Virus record (IMG/VR): IMGVR_UViG_3300010885_045978
Span: 1-49,087 of that record
Strand: one strand, 5' to 3'
DNA length: 49,087 nt
Source: a virus
Every line of letters begins with the position of its first letter. Position 1 is the stretch's first letter. Made by a program: the position numbers and the translations under genes. Shown piece by piece: positions 47,768 to 49,087 of this stretch. The notes under the pieces are model-generated. The model did not search any database. It was not told the origin of the DNA and worked only from the letters and a program-made list of their open reading frames with translations.

Positions 47768-48546
47768 TGACACTCAATGCTTCAGGTCAGATAAGTCTTG
47801 CTGGAACAACTGCTGGTCAGTCTATTGAATTAGAACTTGGTGGAACGGGTACTACTCAGATTTCATTAAATGATACCAATGTTAGAACTTTATCTGGAAC
47901 AGCTGCTGGCACCCAAGTTTCGTTTTCTACATTTTATGGTAAAAGCAATTTTACTGCATTTACTGAATATGTTACTGGGTCAAGTAATAAAGTTGCGCCA
48001 TCCGGCGCAACTAATGTAACTATATATTTGTGGGGTGGAGGAGGAGGTGGTTTTGATGCTGCTACCGGATCTGGCGCCGGCGGCGGCGGAGGAGCTTTTG
48101 TAAGACATACTATGGCTGTAACAGGCGGAACTACTACATTTGCATATGTTGTTGGTGCAGCAGGAACTGCTAGTGCTTCAGGATTAGGAATTGCTGGAGG
48201 ACCTGGTGGAGATACAACCATAAGAACAGCAGCAACATTAACTGCAGCCGGCGGCGGTGGAGGAATTTCTACAACTGTATTTGGTTCAGGAGGTGTTGCT
48301 ACAGGCGGAAATGTAAGCAATACTAATGGTTCTAACGGTTCACTTGGTCCTACGAGAACTGGCGGCGCGGCAGGCGGTACTGCAGTTTCAGTCACAGCTA
48401 CTGTTCCTACAACATTAACATTTCAAGGCGGGGCAGCAGATACAGGCGGTGGTCCGTTTTTATATGGTGGCGGCGGCAAGGGCGGTGCGGGCGGTGCTGG
48501 TGCCACCGGTGGCGGCCAAGGTGCCATCGTTTTCGCTTGGACATAA
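47767..48546 (+). CDS. Glycine-rich receptor-binding adhesin 2 (259 aa)
   Basis: The 259-residue protein starts MTLNASGQISLAGTTAGQSIELELGGTGTTQISLND, then VRTLSG..AGTQVSFSTFYGKSNF, an N-terminal cap seen on phage tail-tip proteins. After residue 75 it is a polyglycine-type adhesin: LWGGGGGGF, GAGGGGGAF, AGGPGGD, AAGGGGGIS, YGGGGKGGAGGAGATGGG. In T4-like phages of the T2/S16 type, a gp38 adhesin of this kind sits on the fibre tip and chooses the receptor. It directly follows the S74 fibre and overlaps its stop. Confidence 0.75.
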   Translation: MTLNASGQISLAGTTAGQSIELELGGTGTTQISLNDTNVRTLSGTAAGTQVSFSTFYGKSNFTAFTEYVTGSSNKVAPSGATNVTIYLWGGGGGGFDAATGSGAGGGGGAFVRHTMAVTGGTTTFAYVVGAAGTASASGLGIAGGPGGDTTIRTAATLTAAGGGGGISTTVFGSGGVATGGNVSNTNGSNGSLGPTRTGGAAGGTAVSVTATVPTTLTFQGGAADTGGGPFLYGGGGKGGAGGAGATGGGQGAIVFAWT

Positions 48547-48549
48547 ATA
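48542..48549 (+). promoter_or_regulatory. Late promoter (CATAAATA) before gp13
   Basis: CATAAATATACT overlaps the stop of the adhesin gene and lies 24 bases before the gp13 ATG. The extension matches the T4 late consensus TATAAATACT closely except for one inserted base. Confidence 0.7.
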
Positions 48550-48573
48550 TACTGAATACCTAGGGAGAGTTAA

Positions 48574-49087
48574 ATGGCAATTCCAGCTACTAGAGCAGAT
48601 TTCAAGAAGTATTGCCTAAGACGTATTGGTGCACCTGTCATTGATATCAACGTAGATGATGATCAGGTAGAAGATCGTATTGACGAAGCCCTAACCTTTT
48701 TCTGGGATTATCACTTTGAAGGTGCTGAAAAGACTTACTACAAGTATCAAATCCAAGCTGCTGATATTACAAACAAGTATATCACACTACCTTCTAATAT
48801 CATCGGTGCTGTAAATATCTTCCCAGTAGGTGAGTCTTTATCATCTAATAACCTATTCAATATTCGTTATCAGATTACATTAAATGATCTGTATGACCTG
48901 ACTGCAACTACAATGGTTCCATATTATCTAGCTATGCAACACATTCAGTTTCTAGAGCAACTTCTTGTTGGTCAGCAGCCTCTACGCTTCAATCGTTACA
49001 CAAACATTCTTCACCTAGATATGGCTTGGGATATTACATACCCAGGACAGTTTTTGATCGTAGAAGCATATCAAGTTATTGATCCTA
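48574..49087 (+). CDS. gp13: Neck protein gp13 (3' end outside window)
   Basis: The visible 171 codons begin MAIPATRADFKKYCLRRIGAPVI, then INVDDDQVEDRIDEALTFFWDYHFEGAEKTYYK and TNKYITLPSNIIGAVNIFP. This is the N-terminus of T4-like gp13, the neck ring protein that closes the filled head for tail joining (T4 309 residues). GGGAGAG precedes the ATG. It begins the neck and head completion block expected to follow with gp14 and others. Confidence 0.9.
   Translation, partial: MAIPATRADFKKYCLRRIGAPVIDINVDDDQVEDRIDEALTFFWDYHFEGAEKTYYKYQIQAADITNKYITLPSNIIGAVNIFPVGESLSSNNLFNIRYQITLNDLYDLTATTMVPYYLAMQHIQFLEQLLVGQQPLRFNRYTNILHLDMAWDITYPGQFLIVEAYQVIDP

Overview
This window is part of the genome of a T4-like myovirus. 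It carries T4-type replication and transcription genes (gp33, gp59, gp32), nearly the whole baseplate set (gp4, gp54, gp26, gp51-like, a gp29-like tape measure, gp48, gp53, gp27, gp5, gp25, gp6, gp7, gp8), a long tail-fibre/adhesin block, and the start of the neck gene gp13. T4-type late promoters (TATAAATA/CATAAATA) support this. The proteins look like those of the marine/cyanophage-like branch: gp32 without zinc cysteines, gp5 without a lysozyme domain, DUF4815-type tail protein, oversized gp7 and gp8. The host is probably an alphaproteobacterium, because the phage carries a circularly permuted (two-piece) tmRNA gene whose tag, (A)VNDNYPMAMAA, resembles alphaproteobacterial tags (ANDNY...AA). 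That host call is an inference.

Layout. 1-680: small orphan genes, including a SWIM zinc-finger protein. 680-2090: an RNA gene cluster with an unassigned structured RNA closed by two long-range helices, tRNA-Ser(UGA), two irregular tRNA-like elements, a GIY-YIG homing endonuclease on the opposite strand, and the permuted tmRNA. 2140-5950: plus-strand genes ending with gp33, gp59, a methyltransferase, gp32 and an intrinsic terminator. 5907-11203: minus-strand late operon (gp4, an unknown virion protein, gp54, gp26 with a probable -1 frameshift into gp51, tape measure with a cell-wall hydrolase-like domain, small membrane protein). 11251-14851: plus-strand gp48, gp53, gp27 and a 51-residue ORF. 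14844-20457: a minus-strand island of small early-type genes with consensus sigma70-like promoters, full of small paralogues and including a host-like multi-pass membrane protein. 20501-48546: plus-strand baseplate, then tail fibres and glycine-rich adhesins. 48574-end: gp13, cut by the window.

How it works together. Early promoters sharing a TTGACA-TTAATTC-type element drive the small accessory genes. gp33 is the co-activator for late promoters, which head the RNA cluster, the gp4 and gp48 operons (divergently), the last fibre genes and gp13. gp26/gp51 probably chaperone tape-measure and hub assembly. gp27 and gp5 form the hub and needle, gp25/gp6/gp7/gp8/gp53 the wedges, and gp48/gp54 initiate the tube. 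The most notable finding is the phage-encoded two-piece tmRNA; next are the -1 frameshift between gp26 and gp51 and the unassigned structured RNA at 682-844.
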